DNA from: Alcaligenes faecalis
GTDB lineage: Bacteria > Pseudomonadota > Gammaproteobacteria > Burkholderiales > Burkholderiaceae_B
DNA: 64,000 bases
NCBI RefSeq assembly: GCF_005311025.1
Contig: NZ_CP031747.1
Span: 2,230,954-2,294,953 of the forward strand
Direction of reading: 5' to 3'
Shown: positions 36,931 to 45,424 of the stretch, one piece after another
How the letters are laid out: every line of letters starts with the position of its first letter
Position numbering within the stretch: position 1 is the stretch's first letter
Program-made: the position numbers and the translations under genes
Notes under the pieces: generated by a model
The model's input: the letters and a program-made list of their open reading frames with translations, nothing else
The model's database searches: none
What the model was told of the DNA's origin: nothing

Positions 36931-37091
36931 GCTGAAACTCCCAAAATGGCTGCATGTACTGTAGCTGCCTTGCCGCATGAATGCCAGTGATGCAGGACAA
37001 TTTCGGCCTGGAGTATTTCTGCGACTCCCTAAGCGGCGCTACACAGCGTAAAATAGATCCTTTACCGCTTTATTATTGGCTCGATACTTTC

Positions 37092-38678
37092 ATGCACCAG
37101 CGAATTCTGATTCTTGATTACGGCTCCCAGGTCACCCAGCTTATTGCGCGTCGCGTACGCGAAGCCGGTGCGTACTGTGAAATTCACCCCGGTGATGTCA
37201 GCGATGAATTCATCCGTTCCCAAGAAGGCCTGAAAGGGATCATTCTGTCGGGCAGCCACGCCTCGGTCTACGCCGAAGACGCTCTGCAAGTTCCTACCGC
37301 CGCGTTTGAAGCCGGCGTACCCGTTCTGGGCATTTGCTACGGCATGCAAGCCATGGCCCGCCAACTGGGCGGCGTTACCGAAGGTTCGGACAAGCGTGAA
37401 TTCGGTTACGCCGAAGTCCGCGCCCATGGCCACACCAAGCTGCTCGATGGTATCCAGGATTTCGCTACGGCAGAAGGCCACGGCATGCTCAAAGTCTGGA
37501 TGAGCCACGGCGACAAAGTTACCGCCTTGCCTCCCGGCTTCAAGCTGATGGCTTCCACGCCTACATGCCCCATCGCCGGTATGGCTGATGAAGATCGCGG
37601 CTTCTACGCGGTTCAGTTCCACCCCGAAGTCACCCACACCGTTCAAGGCGGCGCCTTGTTCGAGCGCTTTGTGCGCGACATCTGCGGCTGCGTGGGCGAT
37701 TGGAACATGCCGGACTACGTGCAAGAGGCTATCGCCAATATCCGCGAACAAGTCGGCGACGAAGAAGTTATTCTGGCTCTGTCCGGCGGTGTGGATTCCT
37801 CCGTCGCTGCCGCTCTGATCCACCAGGCTATCGGCGACAAGCTGACCTGCGTATTCGTGGACCACGGCCTGCTGCGTCTGAATGAAGCCCAGCAAGTCAT
37901 GAGCACCTTCGCCGACAATATGGGTTTGAAGATCATCCATATCGACGCTTCCGACCGCTTCCTGGGCAAACTGGCCGGTGTTACCGATCCAGAAGCCAAG
38001 CGCAAGATCATTGGCCGTGAATTCGTGGAAATCTTCCAGGAAGAAGCCGCCAAACTCAGCAACGCCCGCTGGTTGGCCCAAGGCACAATCTACCCGGACG
38101 TAATCGAATCCGCCGCCGCCAAGTCCGGCAAAGCCACTGGCATCAAATCCCACCACAACGTGGGCGGCCTGCCAGACACACTGAACCTGAAGCTGCTGGA
38201 ACCCCTGCGTGAATTGTTCAAGGACGAAGTGCGCAAACTGGGCGTAGCCCTGGGCTTGCCACCAGCAATGGTCTACCGTCACCCCTTCCCAGGCCCAGGC
38301 TTGGGTGTCCGTATTCTGGGTGAAATCAAGCGCGAATACGCAGATTTGCTGCGTCAAGCTGATGCTATCTTTATCGAAGAACTGCGCAATACGATTGACG
38401 AAGAAACCGGCAAGAACTGGTACGACCTGACTTCCCAGGCCTTCACCGTCTTCCTGCCAGTGAAAAGCGTAGGCGTGATGGGCGATGCCCGTACTTATGA
38501 GTACGTTGTTGCCATGCGTGCCGTGCAGACAACAGACTTCATGACGGCTGACTGGGCTGAACTGCCATACTCGTTGTTGAAGCGTACCTCTGGCCGCATC
38601 ATCAATGAAGTGCGTGGCATTAACCGTGTGACGTACGACGTCAGCAGCAAGCCGCCAGCGACGATTGAGTGGGAGTGA
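37092..38678 (+). CDS. guaA: GMP synthase (glutamine-hydrolysing) GuaA
   Basis: Converts XMP to GMP. The class I glutamine amidotransferase comes first ([18 protein letters not shown]; catalytic Cys82 in [18 protein letters not shown]). The PP-loop ATP pyrophosphatase follows ([17 protein letters not shown]), and the dimerisation domain ends in [14 protein letters not shown]. The 528 residues are the usual length. The start ATG 37092 gives the standard [13 protein letters not shown] opening; the frame is open earlier from 36981. A hairpin terminator follows. Confidence 0.96.
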   Translation: MHQRILILDYGSQVTQLIARRVREAGAYCEIHPGDVSDEFIRSQEGLKGIILSGSHASVYAEDALQVPTAAFEAGVPVLGICYGMQAMARQLGGVTEGSDKREFGYAEVRAHGHTKLLDGIQDFATAEGHGMLKVWMSHGDKVTALPPGFKLMASTPTCPIAGMADEDRGFYAVQFHPEVTHTVQGGALFERFVRDICGCVGDWNMPDYVQEAIANIREQVGDEEVILALSGGVDSSVAAALIHQAIGDKLTCVFVDHGLLRLNEAQQVMSTFADNMGLKIIHIDASDRFLGKLAGVTDPEAKRKIIGREFVEIFQEEAAKLSNARWLAQGTIYPDVIESAAAKSGKATGIKSHHNVGGLPDTLNLKLLEPLRELFKDEVRKLGVALGLPPAMVYRHPFPGPGLGVRILGEIKREYADLLRQADAIFIEELRNTIDEETGKNWYDLTSQAFTVFLPVKSVGVMGDARTYEYVVAMRAVQTTDFMTADWAELPYSLLKRTSGRIINEVRGINRVTYDVSSKPPATIEWE

Positions 38679-38724
38679 TTCCGCGTCTGGCACGGCCAGG
38701 CAACTGATGGCATAAAAAGCCGCT

Positions 38725-38750
38725 AAGCCCGCGTAACTGCGGGCTTTTTT
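38725..38750 (+). terminator. Rho-independent terminator of guaA
   Basis: An 8-bp stem, AAGCCCGC with GCGGGCTT, has a 6-base loop and ends in a run of six T. Confidence 0.85.
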
Positions 38751-38794
38751 GCGCAATTCTGTCTGGCATTCCTAGGCCGCTAAGATGCAAATAG

Positions 38795-38985
38795 CTACCG
38801 AGCCGCGACCTCATAAGCCTTGCGTAAAGTGTGATGCAGTGATGATTGTAATAGTGGATGTATTGACGGATGCTGTTTCCTAGCTGCTCGATGCTCAGGA
38901 AGCAATGCAAATAGAACAGTTCGGATTTGAGCTTGTCGCCACGGTGTGGGGCAACGGTGACTTGTGAGAGATGGGCCGTCAATGC
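38795..38985 (-). mobile_element. IS3-family (IS150-like) transposase remnant
   Basis: The minus strand encodes GDKLKSELFYLHCFLSIEQL and then RQYIHYYNH, which match the C-terminal end of IS3-group transposases (typically LKSEFFYLNRFDSIEQL...RDYIHYYNH). The usual KLKGLSPVEYR ending is scrambled, and upstream of the match the frame is lost. Only this tail is left; no terminal repeats or target duplication are visible. It lies just after guaA at the edge of the iron-uptake cassette and marks an old insertion point. The bases from 38986 to 39181 hold no other gene. Confidence 0.7.
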
Positions 38986-39043
38986 GGAGTGTCAATCCGA
39001 TGCGCGAGAGCGTTGTAAGCAGAAAGTGCTCGATATTCTATAT

Positions 39044-39062
39044 CTACATGAGAACTATTAAC
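39044..39062 (+). promoter_or_regulatory. Weak Fur-box candidate upstream of the ECF sigma gene
   Basis: By my count, 11 of 19 bases match the classic GATAATGATAATCATTATC Fur box, centred on TGAGAACTATTAAC. The position, about 120 bases before an iron-starvation sigma factor gene, is right, but the match is weak. Confidence 0.28.
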
Positions 39063-39181
39063 ATCTGTGGCGTACAATAAGTAACCCTTCGTTCGTCCGC
39101 TTCTTCTGGTGCGATAGAGCCAGCCGCAGCACATGCATGGTACGACGGGTCCCGTCGTATGGATGTGACTTTGACTGAGCC

Positions 39182-39679
39182 GTGTTAGCCCGCTATTACA
39201 GAGATTTGCTGAACTTTTGCATGCGCAAGGTGCGTGACCGTGACATCGCGGCTGACCTGGCGCAAGAAAGTTATGCGCGCGTGCTGGCCATGCAGCAGAC
39301 CGGTGAGGCCATTCGCGAGCCCGGCGCATTGCTGCGTCAGGTGGCGTTAAATACCAGAATCGACTGGGAACGCCGTGCCAGCATCCGCCAGCACGACGAC
39401 ATTCATGCCTTGCTGGAAGCAGATCAGCCGCGCGGCCCGCAAGCGCTGCAGCCCGAGCAGGCCTATGCTGCGTCTCAAACCGTGCAAGCCTACCTCGACA
39501 CTATCGAAGCCTTGCCGCCCCGGTGCCGCGAAGCCTTTTTCCTGTATCTGTTCGAAGATATCACCAATCAGGAGATTGCTGACCGTATGGGCGTGTCGGT
39601 CAGCATGGTGGATCGTTACATCAAGCGCGGTAAACTCGCTTGCATGGCTTGCCGGGAGGAGCTCGATAGTGACAATTGA
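39182..39679 (+). CDS. FecI-like ECF sigma factor
   Basis: A sigma-70 family factor of 165 residues. Region 2 includes DRDIAADLAQESYARVLAMQ and region 4 includes LPPRCREAFFLYLFEDITNQEIADRMGVSVSMVDRYIKRG. It is expected to direct transcription of the TonB-dependent receptor when the receptor signals through the FecR protein encoded next. The called start is a GTG at 39182 without a strong ribosome site; few residues can be missing, because region 2 begins at once (YYRDLLNF). Confidence 0.88.
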   Translation: MLARYYRDLLNFCMRKVRDRDIAADLAQESYARVLAMQQTGEAIREPGALLRQVALNTRIDWERRASIRQHDDIHALLEADQPRGPQALQPEQAYAASQTVQAYLDTIEALPPRCREAFFLYLFEDITNQEIADRMGVSVSMVDRYIKRGKLACMACREELDSDN

Positions 39680-39753
39680 GTACATGCTTTCCGTGGCCAA
39701 CATTTCCTGTGGGGGTGTGGTTTTGCCCCTGATAGTGCGTCTATACCAATAAT

Positions 39754-40914
39754 ATGAGCCGTTTTTCTCCATCCTCGCATGCATCTTCAGTCCCATTTGA
39801 TGAGGCTGTGGAGGCGCGCGAGTATGAAGAGTTCTTTCGTCAGCAAGATCTTGTGCATGTTGCCGCCGTGGATTGGCATACCCGCTGGGAGAGGGGCTTG
39901 AGCGCTGCCGAGCAGGCAGAATTCCAGCTATGGCTGAATACGGATCCGGCACATGCCGCTGCCTATGCCCATCTTGATGACGGCATGATGGTGCTGCATA
40001 GCGCATCAGCACAGCAGACGCAGCACATGGCTCAGGGGCGTCCATCTTGTTTCAATCATGCCTCGGGCCAGTTCGAGCATGTTGATAGGAATACGGCCCG
40101 GCGCCAAAAATCCGTTAACGTCTTGGGCAGGTGGTCATCACTCTTTGGCCTGTCATCACGCCGAAACTGGTTCGCGTTCTGTTTCGTGGCTTTTTTGGCC
40201 GTTGGTATCGGTTGGCACCAATGGGGGCAGGGTCGGTTCTTCTCGACGCAGTACGCGGTCAAGCGCGGACAAAGCCAGACGATTGCCTTGCCCGACGGCA
40301 GCGTGCTAGTGCTCGATGCAGAAACGCAGGCGAAGGTCATCTTTTACCGTGATCGGCGTGAGGTGCGTATTAAAGAGGGGCAAGTCATGTTTTCCGTCGC
40401 GCCTGACCGTGACAGCCCCTTTCAGGTACTGGTGGGCCGTGCGCGAGTCACCGTTGTGGGGACACGTTTCTCCGTGCGCTATCACCAGACGGGCATGGAT
40501 GCCGACACTGTCAACGTCGCGGTGGAAGAAGGGCATGTGCGAGTGGCTGACGTGGGTGGTTGGTTTGGCAGACGGGCCGGTGCCGAGGTCAACTTGGTAG
40601 CAGGGCAAGGTCTGAGCATGGCGGCAGATGGCCACATGGGCAAGGTCTCGGCAGTTGCACCAGGTAGCATTGCACTGTGGCGCAAAGGGCTGGTGCACTT
40701 CGAGAATACATCACTGGGCGATGCTTTGGTGGAGTTGGAGCGCTACGGCTCGACGGGGCTGGTAGTGCGTGATCCGGCTGTCGCCGCCATGCCCATCGGC
40801 GGCAGTTTTCAGGTGACCCGCCCCGATGAGTTTGCCCGGATGGTGAGACAGATCCTGCCCGTCAGGCTGGTACCCCGCGAAGCCGGAAAGTTTGAAATCA
40901 CCTTGCAGCGCTAG
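39754..40914 (+). CDS. FecR-family anti-sigma/transmembrane sensor
   Basis: A 386-residue regulator that carries the signal from the outer-membrane receptor to the sigma factor. An N-terminal cytoplasmic DUF4880-type segment (VDWHTRWERGLSAAEQAEFQLWLNTDPAHAAAY) comes first, and a single membrane helix lies near residues 146-160 (WFAFCFVAFLAVGIGW). The periplasmic FecR domain (QTIALPDGSVLVLDAETQAKV) and a C-terminal secretin/STN-like part (LGDALVELERYGSTGLVV) follow. It is longer at the N-terminus than E. coli FecR. It lies between the sigma factor and the receptor. Confidence 0.9.
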   Translation: MSRFSPSSHASSVPFDEAVEAREYEEFFRQQDLVHVAAVDWHTRWERGLSAAEQAEFQLWLNTDPAHAAAYAHLDDGMMVLHSASAQQTQHMAQGRPSCFNHASGQFEHVDRNTARRQKSVNVLGRWSSLFGLSSRRNWFAFCFVAFLAVGIGWHQWGQGRFFSTQYAVKRGQSQTIALPDGSVLVLDAETQAKVIFYRDRREVRIKEGQVMFSVAPDRDSPFQVLVGRARVTVVGTRFSVRYHQTGMDADTVNVAVEEGHVRVADVGGWFGRRAGAEVNLVAGQGLSMAADGHMGKVSAVAPGSIALWRKGLVHFENTSLGDALVELERYGSTGLVVRDPAVAAMPIGGSFQVTRPDEFARMVRQILPVRLVPREAGKFEITLQR

Positions 40915-41045
40915 GCTTGTTGACCCTACATCTGCTGGGCAAAAAAAAAGATCGTGACACAGGTGTAGTTTCGGGTGGGCTGGTGCGTCTTTAAGGGTAG
41001 TGAGTCGTATTTTTATTCATTGCTCGATTTGTAAAGGACGTTTCT

Positions 41046-43469
41046 ATGCCGTTGGCGCACCCTCATTTCCGTCTGGCCCCGCTTGCGTTGGCCATCACGT
41101 TTGCACTGGCTACGCCGGGCATCACCTATGCACAGGCTACCGTAAGCAGCACACAAGCGGTTACGCTTTCCATTGCTGCGCAACCCTTATCGTCTGCGCT
41201 CAACGAACTGTCGGCAGCTACTGGTACAGCAATTGGTTTTTCTCCAGCACTCGTGTCGGGTAAAACTGCGCGCGCGGTCAGAGGCGAGCTGACGGCGCAG
41301 CAGGCGGTGGATCAGATGCTTTCTGGCAGCGGGCTGCTTGCCACGCAGGAAGGTGGCGGCATTGTCATAAAAGCCGCTACGCGCGCCGATGACGTGCCAA
41401 TCCTGGACGCTGTGACGGTCAGTGCCAGTCAGCTTGGCCTTACCACCGAAGGCACCGGCTCGTATACGACTGGTAGCATGAACACGGCCACTCCCTTGTC
41501 CTTGTCCATCCGCGAAACCCCACAGTCGGTCAGTGTGGTGACGCGCGAGCGTATGACGGATGCGGGCATGACCTCAGTGGAGGATGCCTTGGCCTTTACG
41601 ACAGGGATGACGGTGAAGGCCACGGGCGGTGAACGCAATACGTATAGTGCTCGAGGTTTTGATGTCTCCAATATCCAGGTGGATGGTCTGACGGTTGATC
41701 ACGATTCGGATACCCTGGGGTCAGCCAGTTTGGCTATGTACGACCGTATCGAGGTTGTGCGGGGGGCGGCGGGCCTGCTGGAAGGCGCAGGAAATCCGTC
41801 GGCATCCATCAATCTGGTACGTAAACGGCCGACGTCGACCTGGCAGACCTCCTTGACGGCGGCACTGGGGCGTTGGGATGATTATTCGGGTAGCGTGGAT
41901 ACAGGCGGTCCCCTGAACGCCAGTGGCACCTTGCGCGGCCGCGTAGTGGCCTCTTTGCAGGATGCCGATACGTTCACTCAAGGGTATGGCCACAAGCGCG
42001 AGCTGTTCTATGGCATCGTAGAGGCGGATTTGACCGACCGCACTTTGCTGACCTTGGGGGGGTATTACAACAAGGAAGACAACCCTGGCGCTGACTGGAA
42101 CGGTTTGCCCACGCGTGCTGACGGTAGCTTTTATGACTTTGATCGTTCGGTGCGCGCCAGCCCGACCTGGTCATACTGGAACAAGACAAATGTGAATTTC
42201 TTCGGTGAGCTCAAGCACACGTTTGAGAATGATTGGGATGTGTCTTTGAAGGGACAGTACCTAGATGGCAAGCTGGATATGTTAGGTACTTCATTGCTGG
42301 GGCGTAGTGCGGAGGATACGTTTCTTTATAACGTCGGGCAGTATCGCTACCACCATAAGAATACCTCGTTGGACTTGCGTGCGACAGGGCCTTTCACTTT
42401 GTTCGGAAGATCTCATCAGTTGGCGGTGGGCGCCAACTATCGCCATCGCGTCGATAGCGACGGCCCCGGCGGTTGGCCGAGCGCCTATGAGTATGGCTTT
42501 GACCCGATGCACTGGCAGGAGACCGTAGCCCCACCTATGCCCGAAATGAACTGGATGTGGTCGAGTGACGGAGATGTGAAAGAGTATGGTGCGTATTTCA
42601 CGGGCAAGTTCAATTTGCTGGATGGGCTTAATCTATTCGCTGGCGGGCGTTTCAGTTGGTATGAACTGGATCAGACTCTCAAAAGCGGTACCTACCTTGG
42701 CAAGACAGCCTATGAGGCTAAAGGGGAGTTTACCCCTTATGCTGCCTTGACCTATGATCTGTTTGAGCAGCACACGGTATATGGCTCGGTCACCGGTATC
42801 TTCAGGCCACAGAATTACAGTTCGACTTCAGGCGCTTTGCTTGACCCCGTTGAGGGTACCAATTATGAGCTGGGCATCAAGGGCGAATACCTAGGCGGCA
42901 GGCTTAATGCCAGTCTGGCCGTTTTTCAGATTAACCAAAGTAATTTGCCGGAAAGCCTGCCTTTGTTGCTGTGTCGCTCGGGGCAATCATGCTACGCGGC
43001 AGCGGGTGAAATTCGTAGCCGTGGGGTGGAACTGGAAGTCTCCGGTAATCTGACAGACGCCTGGAGCGTGTTTGCCGGATATGCGTATCAGCAGGCCGAA
43101 TACCGTAAGGATTCGGTCAATGGTAAAGCGGGTGATGCTTATGCCACGACGACGCCTCGCAACTTGCTGACCTTATCCACGGTGTACCAACTGCCTGGGG
43201 CGCTGGCCAATTGGCGGGTTGGTGCATCGGCGCGCTTTCAGAGTGCGGTGCACAGCTCTATTGCTGGGGAGGGGCCAGCGGTCAGACAAGGCGCTTATGG
43301 TATTGTCAACACCATGATCGGATACAGCCCGAACTCTCATCTTGACTTGCGCTTGAACGTCAATAACCTGTTCGATAAATACTATTACCGCACTGTCAGT
43401 TACCCTCGTAATGGCAATCTGCTGGGTGAGCCGCGTAGCTTCATGCTAACGGCGCAATACAAGTTCTAG
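41046..43469 (+). CDS. TonB-dependent siderophore receptor with STN signalling domain
   Basis: An 807-residue outer-membrane receptor. A signal peptide ends near ITYAQA, and an N-terminal STN domain (SIAAQPLSSALNELSAATG...) marks a transducer that signals to FecR. The plug has the family opening TPLSLSIRETPQSVSVVTRERM, and the 22-strand barrel ends in the aromatic strand LTAQYKF. It belongs to the ferric-siderophore group; the siderophore cannot be told. The start has AAGGA upstream. There is no siderophore synthesis gene nearby, so it probably takes up siderophores made by others. Confidence 0.92.
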   Translation: MPLAHPHFRLAPLALAITFALATPGITYAQATVSSTQAVTLSIAAQPLSSALNELSAATGTAIGFSPALVSGKTARAVRGELTAQQAVDQMLSGSGLLATQEGGGIVIKAATRADDVPILDAVTVSASQLGLTTEGTGSYTTGSMNTATPLSLSIRETPQSVSVVTRERMTDAGMTSVEDALAFTTGMTVKATGGERNTYSARGFDVSNIQVDGLTVDHDSDTLGSASLAMYDRIEVVRGAAGLLEGAGNPSASINLVRKRPTSTWQTSLTAALGRWDDYSGSVDTGGPLNASGTLRGRVVASLQDADTFTQGYGHKRELFYGIVEADLTDRTLLTLGGYYNKEDNPGADWNGLPTRADGSFYDFDRSVRASPTWSYWNKTNVNFFGELKHTFENDWDVSLKGQYLDGKLDMLGTSLLGRSAEDTFLYNVGQYRYHHKNTSLDLRATGPFTLFGRSHQLAVGANYRHRVDSDGPGGWPSAYEYGFDPMHWQETVAPPMPEMNWMWSSDGDVKEYGAYFTGKFNLLDGLNLFAGGRFSWYELDQTLKSGTYLGKTAYEAKGEFTPYAALTYDLFEQHTVYGSVTGIFRPQNYSSTSGALLDPVEGTNYELGIKGEYLGGRLNASLAVFQINQSNLPESLPLLLCRSGQSCYAAAGEIRSRGVELEVSGNLTDAWSVFAGYAYQQAEYRKDSVNGKAGDAYATTTPRNLLTLSTVYQLPGALANWRVGASARFQSAVHSSIAGEGPAVRQGAYGIVNTMIGYSPNSHLDLRLNVNNLFDKYYYRTVSYPRNGNLLGEPRSFMLTAQYKF

Positions 43470-43628
43470 TTCGTAGGGTGGAATAGCGTCCGTGTATGCC
43501 GCCGTTTGATTGCAACATCCCACGCTCGGTGTTCGCACCCCATGGCGGGTTCATCCTTCAGATAACCCGCTTTCACATTTTACTTTTTCCCCGACACCAT
43601 ACTCAATCGAATCCGGCATTCCTTACCT

Positions 43629-44100
43629 TTGTTCGCCCTGGGTGCCACGGCATTCTTTCGCACGTGGCCTGAATACACGACCTCTACGCTTTATTTAGGC
43701 AAGCTGATGGAGGGATCGCTCTCAGTGGCGGATGCCACATATGTCATGCCTAAAGACCAGATTCAGTTGGCGCAGCCGAAAACGAACGCCAAAGGCGAAG
43801 AGATCTTTGCCCCCAAACGCAAGGCCATCGTCGATGACACGCACAACCGCTTTTTCGTTATCCACCCTGTATAAGGTAGTCTGGTCTGGATCATCGATGC
43901 TGCGACGAATATGCTTGTATACACCACATCCCCAGCGAAGGCATCTGGACGGCCCGTGCCACCTATCACACTATTATCGGCATGCGATATGTCAGTCAGG
44001 GGATAAGAATGAAACTCTGGGCATCGATCCCGATGCTGGCAAAGTAGTACGGACCCTCAGCATTGACGACAGTGCGGACAACACGGCTGTGGGCTCTAAA
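43629..44100 (+). pseudogene. Decayed YncE/YVTN beta-propeller gene
   Basis: Three frames carry successive pieces of one ancestral protein. The first is GEEIFAPKRKAIVDDTHNRF up to 43874. It continues in another frame as SLVWIIDAATNMLVYTTSPAKA (43878-44003) and in a third as LGIDPDAGKVVRTLSIDDSA-DNTAVG near 44020-44095. These are YVTN-type blade motifs. At least two frameshifts have destroyed the gene, and its 3' part is replaced by an IS256 fragment. Such propeller genes often follow siderophore receptors, which fits the position. The bases 43470-43628 hold nothing recognisable. Confidence 0.6.
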
Positions 44101-44104
44101 TATT

Positions 44105-44345
44105 TCTTCATCCAGCGTATCAAAAACACGATCGAGGACAGGACATCCCAGAGCCGAGTCTGCCAACTAATCGCCTCGACTATTACCTCGTCGGTGACCG
44201 AACTGAACAAGGCCGGCAAGACCTGTGTGCCGTCATTATCGGCTAAAAAGGCCTGAATCTCGCGCACGCTCATGCCTCGGGCATAAAGCGTGGTGATGCG
44301 CTCATCAAAACCGTTAAAGGGGCGCTCGTGCATCTTTTCTTTATA
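44105..44345 (-). mobile_element. IS256-family transposase fragment
   Basis: The minus strand encodes FNGFDERITTLYARGMSVRE followed by IQAFLADNDGTQVLPALFSS and VTDEV, which match the central part of IS256 transposases (FDEKI-SLYARGMTVREIQ...LISSVTD). The catalytic DDE residues and both ends are missing. It appears to have replaced the end of the beta-propeller gene. Confidence 0.75.
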
Positions 44346-44392
44346 GGCATATCCATGCGGGTAAGCTTGCATAATATGTCTCATCCACAAGA

Positions 44393-45313
44393 TTACGGAT
44401 AGGTTCGAATACAGTTTTGCCCCCCTCCAGGCCCAGACCCCCGAGCCAGATCCATAAACGCCTGCAGATAATCAATCACCGTTTCCGTCTCCCTCATCCC
44501 CAGAAAAATCTGCTTGGCGATGCCGTGCCTGCCCAACTTGACCGGCACTACGTCCAGTTTCTCCGCATACTCTTCCACCAGCCATCGCGGCAGCGCCGCT
44601 ACGCCACGGCCACTGGCAACCATCTGCATCATGATGTCCGTCGTCTCAATCGTTTTATGACGTCGGGGGGCGATACCAGCAGGCAGCAGAAACTGGTTGT
44701 AGATATCCAGCCGGTCTATGTCCACCGGATAGGAAATCAGTATTTCCCTGTCCAGGTCCTTAGGCTTGGCGTAGTCCACATTCGCCAGGGCATGGGCCTT
44801 GTTCACTACCAGCACCTGCTCGTAGTCGAAGACGGGCTCGAATTTCAGGCCTGGCTTATAGAGCGGGTCTGGGGTGACCAGCAGATCAATTTCATACCCA
44901 AATAGCGCACCGATCCCGCCAAACTGAAATTTCTGCTTCACATCCACATCCACGTCTGGCCAGGCGCTAAGGTACGGCGAGACGATCTTCAGCAGCCATT
45001 GATAGCAGGGGTGGCATTCCATGCCGATGCGCAGTGATCCTCGCTCGCCTTGGGCGAACTGTCCCAGGCGTTCTTCTGCCAGATCCAGCTGCGGCAGGAC
45101 GCGGTTGGCAACAGCCAGTAAATACTGCCCGGCTTGAGTCAGTTGCAGGCTGCGGCCTTCGCGACGCCAGATTTCTGTGCCCAGTTGCTGTTCCAGTTTC
45201 CGCATGGTGTGGCTAAGGGCAGATTGGGTAACGTGCAGCACGGCAGCGGCGGCGGTCAGGGACCCTTGCTTGTCAACTTGCTGCACAACGGCCAGGTGGA
45301 TGCGCTCTAACAT
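44393..45313 (-). CDS. metR: LysR-type regulator MetR
   Basis: A 306-residue LysR regulator that in other proteobacteria binds homocysteine and activates metE. The N-terminal winged helix contains QGSLTAAAAVLHVTQSALSHTMRKLEQQLG, and the effector domain begins around LRIGMECHPCYQWLL, typical of MetR. It is divergent from metE, with a TGAA-N5-TTCA box between them. The identity follows from both sequence and position. Confidence 0.92.
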   Translation of the reverse strand: MLERIHLAVVQQVDKQGSLTAAAAVLHVTQSALSHTMRKLEQQLGTEIWRREGRSLQLTQAGQYLLAVANRVLPQLDLAEERLGQFAQGERGSLRIGMECHPCYQWLLKIVSPYLSAWPDVDVDVKQKFQFGGIGALFGYEIDLLVTPDPLYKPGLKFEPVFDYEQVLVVNKAHALANVDYAKPKDLDREILISYPVDIDRLDIYNQFLLPAGIAPRRHKTIETTDIMMQMVASGRGVAALPRWLVEEYAEKLDVVPVKLGRHGIAKQIFLGMRETETVIDYLQAFMDLARGSGPGGGQNCIRTYP

Positions 45314-45319
45314 GATACG

Positions 45320-45332
45320 TGAATGATATTCA
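45320..45332. promoter_or_regulatory. MetR-binding site between metR and metE
   Basis: TGAATGATATTCA fits the published MetR consensus TGAA-N5-TTCA exactly. It lies 7 bases from the metR start and about 93 bases from metE, suited to both autoregulation and activation of metE. Confidence 0.75.
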
Positions 45333-45424
45333 TGGGTTGGTGAGATAAGACCATTTTACTTCATTGATACGGCTTCCTACAATGCAAGTCATTCATTCAT
45401 CCACTGGCCTTTAGAGAGCAGCAC

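Noticed and set aside
37062-38756. Long antisense frame over guaA, and similar ones over guaB (31915-33369) and mesD (48977-50062)
   Set aside because: All lie entirely within well-identified genes on the other strand and show no ribosome site or family features.
44393-44410. tRNA-like GGTTCGAATAC near the metR end
   Set aside because: Resembles a T-loop by chance only; no acceptor or anticodon stems can be formed around it.
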